Assembly: GCF_003253735.1 (NCBI RefSeq)
Contig: NZ_QKYW01000010.1
Span: 1 to 64,000 of the forward strand
Direction: 5' to 3'
Source of the DNA: Pseudomonas sp. URMO17WK12:I2
GTDB lineage: Bacteria; Pseudomonadota; Gammaproteobacteria; Pseudomonadales; Pseudomonadaceae
Length of the DNA stretch: 64,000 nt
Made by a program: the position numbers and the translations under genes. Positions 52,259-61,078 of the stretch are shown in pieces. Each line of letters begins with the position of its first letter. Within the stretch, counting starts at the first letter, position 1. The notes under the pieces were generated by a model, which saw only the letters and a list, made by a program, of their open reading frames with translations, searched no databases and had not been told where the DNA came from.

Positions 52259-53332
52259 ATGGAACAATTGCCTGAGGGCGATACGCTGGCTGTTGGCAAG
52301 CGTAAGTATCTGATTCTGGATGGAATAGGCGGTGTGCCGTTGGGGCGCGAGCTGTTCGAGGCCTTTCTCGAAGCAGGTGTGCCAGCCGTGCATTGGGACG
52401 CCTTGCGGCAGAAACCGCGCCGCTGGTACGGCGTAGCGTCGGCACTGTACAAAGCAAGCAACAAGGCAGGTGAGCGGGACGGTTTTTCGCATCTGCCCCG
52501 GCTGCCGCTGGAGCCACTGCGCAAGTTGCTGGAGGATGAGGCGCCGACGCACGTGCTGGTAGTCGGTTTTCTTTACAAGCACTACGACCTCGATCAGGTC
52601 GCAGTTCTGGTGCGTGATCGCGGCGCCCGCTTCATGCTGTACGACACCGATAGTTGCAATCTCTACTCTAAGCGCCGGGAGTTCTTGTACTTCATCGGGC
52701 AGGAACTGCCGCGCTACGACTTGCTGTTCTCGTTTTCCGAGGTGACCACACGGTTCTTTCGTGAAACCCTGGGGCTTAATGCCCAGTATTTGCCGTTTGG
52801 CGCCGTGGACTTGCCGCAGCAGCAGCGTGAGCCGGAACGCGACGTTCTGTTCGTTGGCAGTGCCGATCTACGCAGAGTTTTTCTGCTGGAAAATATCCGT
52901 GAGCACCTGACCGTGCGCGGAAATCGCTGGCGCCGTAACCATGCCTTGATGTCTCCCGAGCTGCAGGAACGGGTCGATGACCGAGCGGTGTGGGGCGAGG
53001 AACTGCGCGAGCTATTGCAGACCTCTCGGATCGTGCTCAACATTACCCGCTCGGATTTTCATGGCGCGGAAACTGGCGTCAATCTACGGATCTTCGAAGC
53101 AATATCGGCGGGCTGTTTTCTGTTGACCGACTACTGCGAGGAGATTGCTTCCTTGTTTACGCCAGGCGAAGAGATCGAGGTATTTCGTTCGAGGGCCGAG
53201 CTCAAGGACAAGGTCCGCCATTATCTGGCCAACCCTGCGGAATGTGAGCGTGTTGCGCGCAACGGCCGGGCACGCTTTCTTGAGCAACACACCTGGGCAA
53301 ACCGCGTTGCGCATATTTTGGCCTGTGCTTAG
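52259..53332 (+). CDS. CgeB-like glycosyltransferase
   Basis: The 357-residue protein has an N-terminal Rossmann-like half (KYLILDGIGGVPLGRELFEA, HVLVVGFLYKHYDLDQV). Its C-terminal half resembles CgeB/Glyco_trans_1_2: RIVLNITRSDFHGAETGVNLRIFEAISAGCFLLTDY, EIASLFTPGEEIEVF and a final FLEQHTWANRVAHIL. These are GT-B enzymes with an E-rich donor motif. Substrate is unknown. It lies 98 bases after the GT2 gene and 33 before the next one, within the same run. Confidence 0.8.
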   Translation: MEQLPEGDTLAVGKRKYLILDGIGGVPLGRELFEAFLEAGVPAVHWDALRQKPRRWYGVASALYKASNKAGERDGFSHLPRLPLEPLRKLLEDEAPTHVLVVGFLYKHYDLDQVAVLVRDRGARFMLYDTDSCNLYSKRREFLYFIGQELPRYDLLFSFSEVTTRFFRETLGLNAQYLPFGAVDLPQQQREPERDVLFVGSADLRRVFLLENIREHLTVRGNRWRRNHALMSPELQERVDDRAVWGEELRELLQTSRIVLNITRSDFHGAETGVNLRIFEAISAGCFLLTDYCEEIASLFTPGEEIEVFRSRAELKDKVRHYLANPAECERVARNGRARFLEQHTWANRVAHILACA

Positions 53333-53365
53333 CAACATCTGGATCCGCGGATTTCGAGATATCTC

Positions 53366-54157
53366 ATGATTGATTCTTCTGCAGCGTCTTCTATATGGTT
53401 TGACGTGGTAATACTCAGCTTCGCCAAAGACGAGGCCTTGCGCCAGGTCACCGAGCACTGCCTCGATTCGTTGGTGGCATCCGAAGACCCGGAGCGGATT
53501 CGCCTACGCATCTGGGTGCTCGAGTCCAATGCCCAGGCGCCGGTCTATAAGCAGCCTGGGGTTGTAACGCTCTATCCCGAGACGCCCTTCAACTACCACG
53601 CCTACATGAATATCGGCATTCGCGAGGGGCAGGCGCCCTTCGTGGCCATCTGCAACAACGATCTCTCTTTCCATCCCGGCTGGGCTTCGGAGCTGCTGCG
53701 CGTGTTCGAGCAGGATCCGAGCGTCAGCAGTGCCAGCCCAGCCTGCTCCCTGCACCATCCGCGTAATGGCTTCGCGCTCAACAGCGGCGTCTACCCAGGC
53801 TACGGTGTGCTGAAGGAAATTTCTGGATGGTGCCTGGTTTTTCGCCGCTCCATCCTAGAGGTGATCGGCGCTCTGGATGAGCGGTTCTTCTTCTGGTACG
53901 CGGACAACGACTATGCGCTGACGCTCCAGTCCAAGGGGCTGCGGCATGTGCTGGTCACCTCGTCGGTCGTCGATCATCTCGACAGCCGCACGTTGCGTAC
54001 ACACACCTCGGCTCGGCAGTGGTTGATGACCAAGCGCGCCAAGTACACCTTCGAGGAAAAATGGCTTGGTCGCAGCAAGGGCTACCTGATGCGCAAGAAA
54101 CTCAAGCTGTACCTCAAGTTTCCACTCTATTACCTGGGGCTGAAGAAAGTTAAATGA
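53366..54157 (+). CDS. Glycosyltransferase family 2 (rhamnosyltransferase-like)
   Basis: The 263-residue protein reads FDVVILSFAKDEALRQVTEHCLDSL and then APFVAICNNDLSFHPGW, where the NND replaces the common DxD. GWCLVFRRSILEVIGALDERFFFWYADNDYAL is the acceptor/base region of WbbL-like enzymes. The C-terminus is basic (KKLKLYLKFPLYYLGLKKVK), suited to membrane contact. Rhamnosyltransferases such as WapR act on this region of the core in P. aeruginosa, but I cannot assign it. Confidence 0.82.
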   Translation: MIDSSAASSIWFDVVILSFAKDEALRQVTEHCLDSLVASEDPERIRLRIWVLESNAQAPVYKQPGVVTLYPETPFNYHAYMNIGIREGQAPFVAICNNDLSFHPGWASELLRVFEQDPSVSSASPACSLHHPRNGFALNSGVYPGYGVLKEISGWCLVFRRSILEVIGALDERFFFWYADNDYALTLQSKGLRHVLVTSSVVDHLDSRTLRTHTSARQWLMTKRAKYTFEEKWLGRSKGYLMRKKLKLYLKFPLYYLGLKKVK

Positions 54158-54173
54158 ACGACCGTTTTTCGGA

Positions 54174-55043
54174 GTGCCGGAGTTGATCTCCGTGATCATC
54201 TGCAGTGCTCGGCCCGAGCGGTTACAGGCAGTGACCCGCAATATCGAAGCCACGATCGGCGTCGAATACGAGCTGATTGCCGTGGACAACAGCGTCGAAA
54301 GCCGAGGCATCTGCGCGGTCTACAATGATGGCGCCTCCAGGGCACGCTACCCGTTCCTGTGCTTCGTGCATGAGGATGTGGAATTCCTGAGTCAGGATTG
54401 GGGTGTGCGGGCGCTCGCTCATTTTTCGCACGACGAGGGCCTTGCCCTCATTGGCCTGGCGGGGAGTTGCTACAAGGCGGCAACACCTTCTGGCTGGCAC
54501 AGCGGTGATGACGACGATCTGTGCATCAACGTGCTGCACGGTGCATCGAGAGCAAGCGCCAACGCGGCTTTCGCCAAACCAGCCGACAGCGGTTCGGCGA
54601 TCTGTGTACCTGTCGTGGCGCTGGATGGTGTCTGGTTGTTCGCTCGTCGTACGGCGTGGGTCGAAACGCGCTTCGATGAGCGCTTGGGCGGCTTTCATTT
54701 TTATGACGTCGATTTCAGTCTGCGTGTTGCCCAGCGGGGCAAGATCGCCGTCGTCTTCGATATCGAACTATTGCACTTTTCTCTGGGCAGCTTTGCCGAG
54801 GCGTGGGCTAGGCAGGCGCTCGCCTATGCCGATGCGGCACCGGTGGCGCTGCCGTTCTCTTGCAGCACACCCTCGAACCCAGGCCTGCTGCGCCGCAAGG
54901 AGGCAGCGGCTGTGCGTTACTGGCTCCGCCTGTTGAGGCGAGCGCAACTGCCATGGGCGTTGCGGGTCCGCTGGCTTCGGGCCGTCGGTATTTTGCGCTA
55001 CCCCACCCTGTGGCGCGTGGCGCTCAAGTTTCTGCTGCGCTGA
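54174..55043 (+). CDS. Glycosyltransferase-like protein (GT2 superfamily)
   Basis: The 289-residue protein has ISVIICSARPERLQAVTRNIEA at its start and FLCFVHEDVEFLSQDWG, with an EDV metal motif. LDGVWLFARRTAWVETRFDE and GFHFYDVDFSLRVAQRGK form the C-terminal acceptor region. A GTG start at 54174 is listed; TTG 54183, giving MISVIICSARP and lying eight bases after GGAG, is equally possible. Its 3' end overlaps that of the convergent gene by 20 bases. Confidence 0.77.
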   Translation: MPELISVIICSARPERLQAVTRNIEATIGVEYELIAVDNSVESRGICAVYNDGASRARYPFLCFVHEDVEFLSQDWGVRALAHFSHDEGLALIGLAGSCYKAATPSGWHSGDDDDLCINVLHGASRASANAAFAKPADSGSAICVPVVALDGVWLFARRTAWVETRFDERLGGFHFYDVDFSLRVAQRGKIAVVFDIELLHFSLGSFAEAWARQALAYADAAPVALPFSCSTPSNPGLLRRKEAAAVRYWLRLLRRAQLPWALRVRWLRAVGILRYPTLWRVALKFLLR

Positions 55044-56277
55044 TGATTTCAGCGTAGCGGAAGCAGGACGCCCCCAGGATGTAGTCGGCGAGCTGGCGCG
55101 TGTCGATGGGGGCATCCGCGAGTTGCGCCAGTTCCTCGGCATTGAGAAAGCTGGGTATGCCTTCGGCTATCAGGTTCAGGCCGTGCGCTTGGTACAGGGC
55201 ACAAGGCACGCCGAACAGCGTTGCTTCAAACAGGCTCGTGGTATTGAACCCGACTGCCAGATCGTAATGTCCTGCACGCAGCGCGTGCGCGAGAGTGGGG
55301 CTGTCGTCGAGCGAGGCGCTTGGTGGCAAGGCAGCCATCAGGGCCGCGTCCTTGGCGAGCAGCGGGTGCAGGCGCACCGTCAGCCGATAGTGCGCAGGCA
55401 GCGAGGCCAGTAGATGGAGCAGTTGGATGCTGTCGGCCACATAGCGTTTGCCCGGCAGCACGCAAAGCAGGTGTTTGTGCGCGCTGGGCGATGGCCGCGA
55501 CCCAGGCTGAGGCGCGGGTGGGTCGATGTAGCCGGCGATCTGTATCCGGTAATCGGGCGTGCGGTCGATTTCACGGTGGAATGCAGCAATTTCGGCGCGG
55601 CAGAACTCGCTCCAGACCAGCAAGGTGCTGGCCGTGACGTTTTCATAGTTGATGATGTCGATCGGTTGCTCGCCGCGATAACGATGATAAAGCCCGTGCT
55701 GCAGCGAGTAGGTCGGCAGGCCGTGATGCCGGCAGGCGGCGACCAGAAAACACTCGGGAATGTTGGCGCTGTTGAAACTGACCAGTGAAGTCAGCTGCTG
55801 GGGGATCTGCAGCCTGTCGATGGCTCTGAAGTGCTTGATGCTATGGCACAGCGCGCTGAATACGTAGAGCTGCAGCAGCAGGGGCAGCGAACAGCGCCGT
55901 GTTATCCTCCAGGCCGCGTACATGGCGCGCCAGTCCAGCGATTTGCTGGCGTCCTCCTTGAGGGCAGGCATGTAACTGATGTTCCGAGGCTGCTTTTCGC
56001 CGAGCCGGTTACCGATGCTCAGGGCCAGCTTGGTCTGGTCGTCGCGATCACAATGCCAGATGTAGGCGTCATCCTTGAGCTGATCATGGTGGCGGTAACG
56101 CGGGGTCAGGCGGATCAACTTGAACGCGCTGCGGATCTTTTTACGGGTCGAGCGCTTGTCGAACAGCAGGTGTGCCAACACGGCTGCCGTTGGGTTGCAG
56201 AGGTCGTAGCCGCGGTAGGTGGCGAACCTGAGCTTTTCTTTTGTCTGGGCGTAGAGGCTATACATGAACCGGTCCAT
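55024..56277 (-). CDS. Putative surface-polysaccharide glycosyltransferase (GT-B type)
   Basis: The 417-residue protein is one of the few minus-strand genes of the LPS locus. It has a central YSLQHGLYHRYRGE followed by ASTLLVWSEFCRAEI. A C-terminal half with KHLLCVLPGKRYVADSIQLL, LTVRLHPLL and YDLAVGFNTTSLFEATLFGVPCALY resembles capsule/teichoic-acid polymerase-type GT-B enzymes. The family is not certain. The start is taken at ATG 56277; ATG 56265 also fits, and the frame is open to 56424 without support. P. aeruginosa has a minus-strand sugar-biosynthesis gene in a similar place. Confidence 0.65.
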   Translation of the reverse strand: MDRFMYSLYAQTKEKLRFATYRGYDLCNPTAAVLAHLLFDKRSTRKKIRSAFKLIRLTPRYRHHDQLKDDAYIWHCDRDDQTKLALSIGNRLGEKQPRNISYMPALKEDASKSLDWRAMYAAWRITRRCSLPLLLQLYVFSALCHSIKHFRAIDRLQIPQQLTSLVSFNSANIPECFLVAACRHHGLPTYSLQHGLYHRYRGEQPIDIINYENVTASTLLVWSEFCRAEIAAFHREIDRTPDYRIQIAGYIDPPAPQPGSRPSPSAHKHLLCVLPGKRYVADSIQLLHLLASLPAHYRLTVRLHPLLAKDAALMAALPPSASLDDSPTLAHALRAGHYDLAVGFNTTSLFEATLFGVPCALYQAHGLNLIAEGIPSFLNAEELAQLADAPIDTRQLADYILGASCFRYAEIISAAET

Positions 56278-56330
56278 GGGGCAGCGACATGCTGCACTGC
56301 AAGCACCTGATGCTCGCGGGGAGGCTTGAG

Positions 56331-57065
56331 GTGGGCAAGACCCTAGTCTTTCAAAATGAGCGCGTCGGGCGCAAACAGATCCGGGCTTTATTGGCGCTTC
56401 TCGTCGATCTCGAGGACTTTGCACCCGGGCGTGCGGTTGCCAGGATAGGCCAGGGAGACGAGGCCTTGTTCGTCAAACGCTATCGACGCTCCATGAAGCC
56501 CTGGTGGAAGCGGATCCTGCGCCGGCCCTACCAGTCTCCGCTGCGCAATGAGGCGATGCTGCTCGCCAGGCTGCAAACGCTCGGTTTCTCAGCGCCTGAG
56601 CCGCTGCTTTACACCGAGTCCCGGCATCCGCGGTTTCATGAAAGTCTGCTGCTCACGCGCTTCTTGCCAGGTGTGCCGCTGGCTACCCTGACGGGGGAGG
56701 CATTGCAGCGAGGTGCGCACCAGGCACTGAGCCTGCTTGCCCAGTTGCATGCTCATGGGATCGCTCACGGCGACTGTAACCCATACAACTTTCTGGTGGC
56801 CGAGCAGGCTTATCTGCTGGATTTCGAGCGGGCGGATGATTTCAGCCGGGAAGCTGCCGTCGACGACTTCAAGAAGATCATGCTGCGCCTGCGTGACCTG
56901 GGTTTGAGTGACGAGGTGCTCGAAGCGCTTGCCGCACGCTACGCATCCGCGGTCGATTCGCCTGTGCTCGATGCCAGGGCGATACTGGCCGAGTTGCAAG
57001 GGTTGAGTGTGGTTCGCAAGCCAACGCGCTGGCGACCACCCCAGCAGTTGCAAGGCTCACTCTGA
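56331..57065 (+). CDS. LPS core kinase-like protein (InaA/Kdo-kinase superfamily)
   Basis: The 244-residue protein has LFVKRYRRSMKPWWKRIL (ATP-binding Lys), LLLTRFLPGVPL (hinge), the intact catalytic loop IAHGDCNPYNFLV, and YLLDFERADDFSREA at the metal Asp. GTG 56331 is chosen because GGGGAGG (56318-56324) lies six bases before it; ATG 56289 and 56310 are in frame but lack such a site. It is divergent from the preceding minus-strand gene with 53 bases between starts, and lies just before msbA. Confidence 0.8.
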   Translation: MGKTLVFQNERVGRKQIRALLALLVDLEDFAPGRAVARIGQGDEALFVKRYRRSMKPWWKRILRRPYQSPLRNEAMLLARLQTLGFSAPEPLLYTESRHPRFHESLLLTRFLPGVPLATLTGEALQRGAHQALSLLAQLHAHGIAHGDCNPYNFLVAEQAYLLDFERADDFSREAAVDDFKKIMLRLRDLGLSDEVLEALAARYASAVDSPVLDARAILAELQGLSVVRKPTRWRPPQQLQGSL

Positions 57066-57123
57066 GCAGCAAACCGGCAGCCAGGCATTTTGTGGTGCGT
57101 GGCTCGCCGGCGTTCAGGCGCAT

Positions 57124-57151
57124 TTGGTTGCGTGGTGCCTGATGGTACAAT
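57124..57151 (+). promoter_or_regulatory. Candidate sigma-70 promoter of msbA
   Basis: TTGGTT (57124-57129), a 16-base spacer and TACAAT (57146-57151) precede the msbA ATG by 29 bases. It would give msbA its own transcript. Confidence 0.5.
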
Positions 57152-57180
57152 CGCCGGCTTAATCCTAGAGCCAGCATCTT

Positions 57181-59001
57181 ATGCCTGATTCAAGCGCCAA
57201 ATCGCCTTCGATCTCCAGCTTCAAGTTGTACATGCGGCTGTTGAGCTACATGAGGCGTTACTGGTTCATGTTCGGCGTCAGCATGATCGGTTACATCATC
57301 TTCGCCTCGACTCAGCCGATGCTCGCCGGGCTGCTCAAGTACTTCGTCGACGGCCTTGCGGCCCCCGAAGCCGGCATGGTCGAGTTGCCGCTGCTGGGCA
57401 GCATGCAACTGCTCTACGGCGTGCCGCTGGCGTTGTTGCTGATCACCATCTGGCAAGGCATAGGCTCCTTTCTCGGCGGTTATTACCTCGCCCGGGTATC
57501 GCTGGGGTTGGTGCAGGACTTGCGCATCGCGCTTTTCAACAACCTGCTGACACTGCCCAACCGCTATTTCGACAACCACTCCACGGGCTACCTGATTTCC
57601 CGCATCACCTACAACGTCGGGTCGGTTACCGGGGCGGCGACGGATGCCTTGAAGGTCATGGTGCGCGAAGGTCTGACGGTGGTTTTCCTGTTCGGTTATC
57701 TGCTGTGGATGAACTGGAAACTGACCATGGTGATGGTGGCGATCCTGCCGCTCATTGCACTGATGGTTAAGAGCGCGAGCAAGAAATTTCGCAGCCAGAG
57801 CCGCAAGATCCAGAGCGCCATGGGCGAATTGACCCATGTGTCTTCCGAGACCATCCAGAACTACCGCGTGGTGCGCAGCTTCGGTGGCGAGCGCTACGAG
57901 CGTGAGCGCTTCTACGAGGCGAGCGAGGACAGCACCCGCAAGCAGTTGCGCATGACCCGTACCAGTGCGATCTACACGCCCAGCCTGCAACTGGTGAACT
58001 ACGCCGCCATGGCGTTCCTGATGTTCCTGGTGCTGTTCCTGCGCGGCGACGCCAGCGTGGGTGATCTGGTGGCCTACATCACTGCGGCAGGGCTTCTGCC
58101 CAAGCCGATTCGCCAGCTTTCGGAGGTCAGCTCGACCATCCAGAAAGGGCTTGCCGGCGCCGAGAGTATCTTCGAGCAGCTGGACGAAGTGACGGAGCCT
58201 GATAACGGCACGATCGAGAAAGAGCGGGTCAGTGGTGCGCTTGAGGTTAAGCACCTGAGTTTTGTTTACCCCGGGACCGAGAAAGTCGTCCTGCAGGACA
58301 TCAGCTTCACCGTCGAGCCCGGTCAGATGGTGGCACTGGTGGGTCGTTCGGGCAGCGGCAAGTCGACCCTGGCGAACCTGATTCCGCGTTTTTATCAGCA
58401 TGATCAGGGTCAGATTCTGCTCGATGGCACGCCGATCGAAGACTATCGCGTTGAAAACCTGAGAAAGCATATCGCCCTGGTCACCCAGCAGGTTTCGCTG
58501 TTCAACGACAGCGTCATGAACAACATCGCCTATGGCGACCTTCGTAATCTGCCGCGCGAGGCGGTCGAGCAGGCCGCCGAAGCCGCTTATGCCCGCGAAT
58601 TCATCGATCTGTTGCCCCAGGGTTTCGAAACCCGGGTAGGTGAGAACGGCGTCATGCTGTCGGGTGGCCAGCGTCAGCGCCTGGCGATTGCCCGGGCATT
58701 GCTCAAGAGTGCGCCCGTGCTGATTCTCGATGAAGCGACCTCGGCCCTGGATACCGAGTCCGAACGCTATATCCAGGCGGCGCTGGACAGGGTCATGGAA
58801 GGTCGCACGACGCTGGTGATCGCGCATCGGCTGTCGACCATCGAGAAGGCCGATCTGATCCTGGTCATGGATAAGGGGCACATTGTCGAGCGCGGTACTC
58901 ACGAGTCGCTATTGGCGCAAAACGGTTACTACGCCCGCCTGCATGCCATGGGACTCGAGGACAAGGATGAGCCGCAAGAGCAAGAACAGGCCGAGACCTG
59001 A
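57181..59001 (+). CDS. msbA: Lipid A-core flippase MsbA
   Basis: The 606-residue half-transporter has six membrane helices in the first 330 residues and one ABC ATPase domain. Walker A is GRSGSGKST (388-396), the signature LSGGQRQR (about 498-505), Walker B VLILDEATS and the switch IAHRLSTIEKAD. As a dimer it moves lipid A-core from the inner to the outer leaflet of the inner membrane, the step after the core enzymes encoded around it. Length is near E. coli MsbA (582). In P. aeruginosa msbA closes the same cluster. Confidence 0.95.
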   Translation: MPDSSAKSPSISSFKLYMRLLSYMRRYWFMFGVSMIGYIIFASTQPMLAGLLKYFVDGLAAPEAGMVELPLLGSMQLLYGVPLALLLITIWQGIGSFLGGYYLARVSLGLVQDLRIALFNNLLTLPNRYFDNHSTGYLISRITYNVGSVTGAATDALKVMVREGLTVVFLFGYLLWMNWKLTMVMVAILPLIALMVKSASKKFRSQSRKIQSAMGELTHVSSETIQNYRVVRSFGGERYERERFYEASEDSTRKQLRMTRTSAIYTPSLQLVNYAAMAFLMFLVLFLRGDASVGDLVAYITAAGLLPKPIRQLSEVSSTIQKGLAGAESIFEQLDEVTEPDNGTIEKERVSGALEVKHLSFVYPGTEKVVLQDISFTVEPGQMVALVGRSGSGKSTLANLIPRFYQHDQGQILLDGTPIEDYRVENLRKHIALVTQQVSLFNDSVMNNIAYGDLRNLPREAVEQAAEAAYAREFIDLLPQGFETRVGENGVMLSGGQRQRLAIARALLKSAPVLILDEATSALDTESERYIQAALDRVMEGRTTLVIAHRLSTIEKADLILVMDKGHIVERGTHESLLAQNGYYARLHAMGLEDKDEPQEQEQAET

Positions 59002-59114
59002 GCCCAGCTTGGCGTTGAAGTAATAGCTCCACGGCGCTCCGAATGAGCGGATGCGCCCCGGTGAAGGTTTGCAGTACTTGATCATGGACGATTGTGGATT
59101 ATGCGGGAGTTCTG

Positions 59115-60167
59115 ATGGCCGAGGTTTTAACGCACGCTGATACCCATCTATCGGTGGTGCCGGCTGATTGTCGGATCGCATTGGTGCCTTCTATGGGGCT
59201 CGGTGATGGATGCATTTACCTGGTACTGGCGGCCAACCTGGCGCGTGCTGGCTATCAGGTAACGGTGTTGAGCAATCACTTTGGGGCGCTTGACGACTGG
59301 TTTCCGCTGTTCGAGGCTCGACCGTTGCCGGCGCCTGCGGAAACCTTTGCGGTGCTCGATGATTTCGATCTGGTCATCTCCGACCTGGGCAGCATGTTGA
59401 CTCGCCATGCTGAGACGGCCGAGGTACTGGCCAGGCGCTATGTTTTCGTCGGTACGCTGAAGGTCGATTCACGGTTCGTGCAGGAGCCGGCGGCCGATAG
59501 CCTGGCGCGACTGCCTGCGCAAAAGGCTCGCCTTCTCGCGCCCCTGGCAGCAGCTGCCGGGCCGTTGCGCTGCCTGCCGGATGATAGTGTCAGCATGGTC
59601 GAGCAGGCCGTCGCCTTTTGTCGCATCCGCTTGGGGCTGGCCGAGGCCCGCAGCGATATCGGGCTGCAGCTGCCTTCCACACTCCAGCACCGCCGCCATG
59701 CGAAGCGGGTGATGCTGCACCCGCTTTCCTACAACGTGAAGAAGAACTGGCCGGCGCGTAAGTACCTGGCCTTGGCCAGACGCCTGCGTGCAGCGGGTTA
59801 TCAGCCGCAGTTCGTGCTGTCACCCAAGGAACGCTGTGACCATCTCGAGATGTTCGCGTCCGAGTTCGAGGTTCCCGAGTTTGCAGATGCCAAAGCCTTG
59901 GCTGCCTACCTGTACGAATCCGGTTATGTGATTGGTAATGACTCGGGGGTTGGCCATCTTGCCTCGGCGTTGGGTGTGCCGGTGCTGACCCTGTACCGCA
60001 AGCGACGCGATGGTTTTTGCTGGCGCCCAGGCTGGGGTGCCGGCCAGGTCGTGCGCCCGATCCTCTCGCTGAATTTCATGCGCGATCAATGGGCGATGTT
60101 CATGAGCGTCAATCGGGTGGCCAGGGGTTTCCAGGTTTTGATTCAAAAGGTCGGAGGGGACCAATAA
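59115..60167 (+). CDS. GT9 heptosyltransferase-like protein
   Basis: The 350-residue protein has the GT9 layout: ALVPSMGLGDGCIYLVLAANLA near the N-terminus, MLHPLSYNVKKNWPARKYLALA in the ADP-sugar-binding region (about 204-225), and VIGNDSGVGHLASALGVPVLTLY. It resembles WaaC/WaaF distantly and could add a further heptose or related sugar. The start at ATG 59115, five bases after GGGAG, is preferred over 59094. The stop overlaps the next start (TAATG). Confidence 0.8.
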   Translation: MAEVLTHADTHLSVVPADCRIALVPSMGLGDGCIYLVLAANLARAGYQVTVLSNHFGALDDWFPLFEARPLPAPAETFAVLDDFDLVISDLGSMLTRHAETAEVLARRYVFVGTLKVDSRFVQEPAADSLARLPAQKARLLAPLAAAAGPLRCLPDDSVSMVEQAVAFCRIRLGLAEARSDIGLQLPSTLQHRRHAKRVMLHPLSYNVKKNWPARKYLALARRLRAAGYQPQFVLSPKERCDHLEMFASEFEVPEFADAKALAAYLYESGYVIGNDSGVGHLASALGVPVLTLYRKRRDGFCWRPGWGAGQVVRPILSLNFMRDQWAMFMSVNRVARGFQVLIQKVGGDQ

Positions 60168-61078
60168 TGAGTGGGTCTACCGCGATCACGATCGTCATTC
60201 CAGCGTACAACTATGCCAAGACATTGGGGCGCACCGTTCGCTCAGTCGTGCCGCAGTTGAATGATGACGACGAGTTGCTGATCATTGATGACGGTTCCAA
60301 GGATCACACGCCGCAAGTCATCGAGGCGCTGAAAGTCGAATTTCCCGGCCGCTTCACGGCGTTGCGCAAGGACAATGGTGGCCTGGCCTCGGTGCGCAAT
60401 CTCGGTATTGAAATGGCCCGTCATGACTGGCTGATCTTTCTCGATGCGGATGATGAAATGGCGCCAGACAGCATGGCCCTGATTCGGGCGCATCTGGCAG
60501 AAAATGCTGGGTCGCGAATGGTCATCGGGGGGCACTGGTCGGTCGATCAAGCGGGTCGACGTCGTCAGCATTCACCCGACAAGCTGCCGCAGACGCCCAT
60601 TGAGCGGGTAAAGAGCTATCTGCTCGACAAAGCCCTGAGCATTTCCAACGGGGCCTGTGTGATGCACCGTTCGATCTTTCAGGCCGGCAACTATCCCGAG
60701 CGTTTCCGCAACGCCGAGGACATTCCGGTATTCGCGCAAACGCTTGCCGCCTACCCGGTTACGCTGCTGCCAGAACCCCTGGCGATGATCCACAAACACA
60801 GCGACAGCCTGCGTCATGATTTTGGCTCAAGCCTGGCGGGCGGGGTTGAACTGGTCGATGAGGTATTCAAAAGGTTGCCCGCCGAGTTGCAGCAGCTGCG
60901 TGCCGCGTTCTATCAGCAGCGTTGCCTGTCGCTGTTTCGCAGTGCCTGCCTGGCGGGGGATCCGGTTGCCGCCAAGCGCTTCTACTGCCAGGCGGTAACA
61001 AGCGACTGGCGCGTGCTCCTCAAGCTGTCTTATTTGCGCAAGGCGATCCGCCTGTGGATGGGCCGTCTGGATGGCTAA
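60167..61078 (+). CDS. Glycosyltransferase family 2
   Basis: The 303-residue GT-A enzyme starts MSGSTAITIVIPAYNYAKTL. It has IIDDGSKDHTPQV, LIFLDADDEMAPD (metal-binding DAD) and FRNAEDIPVFAQTLA (ED catalytic-base region). GGAGGGG precedes ATG 60167, which overlaps the stop of the GT9 gene by one base; a frame open to 60017 is a read-in artefact. The 3' end overlaps the next gene by eight bases. Confidence 0.87.
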   Translation: MSGSTAITIVIPAYNYAKTLGRTVRSVVPQLNDDDELLIIDDGSKDHTPQVIEALKVEFPGRFTALRKDNGGLASVRNLGIEMARHDWLIFLDADDEMAPDSMALIRAHLAENAGSRMVIGGHWSVDQAGRRRQHSPDKLPQTPIERVKSYLLDKALSISNGACVMHRSIFQAGNYPERFRNAEDIPVFAQTLAAYPVTLLPEPLAMIHKHSDSLRHDFGSSLAGGVELVDEVFKRLPAELQQLRAAFYQQRCLSLFRSACLAGDPVAAKRFYCQAVTSDWRVLLKLSYLRKAIRLWMGRLDG

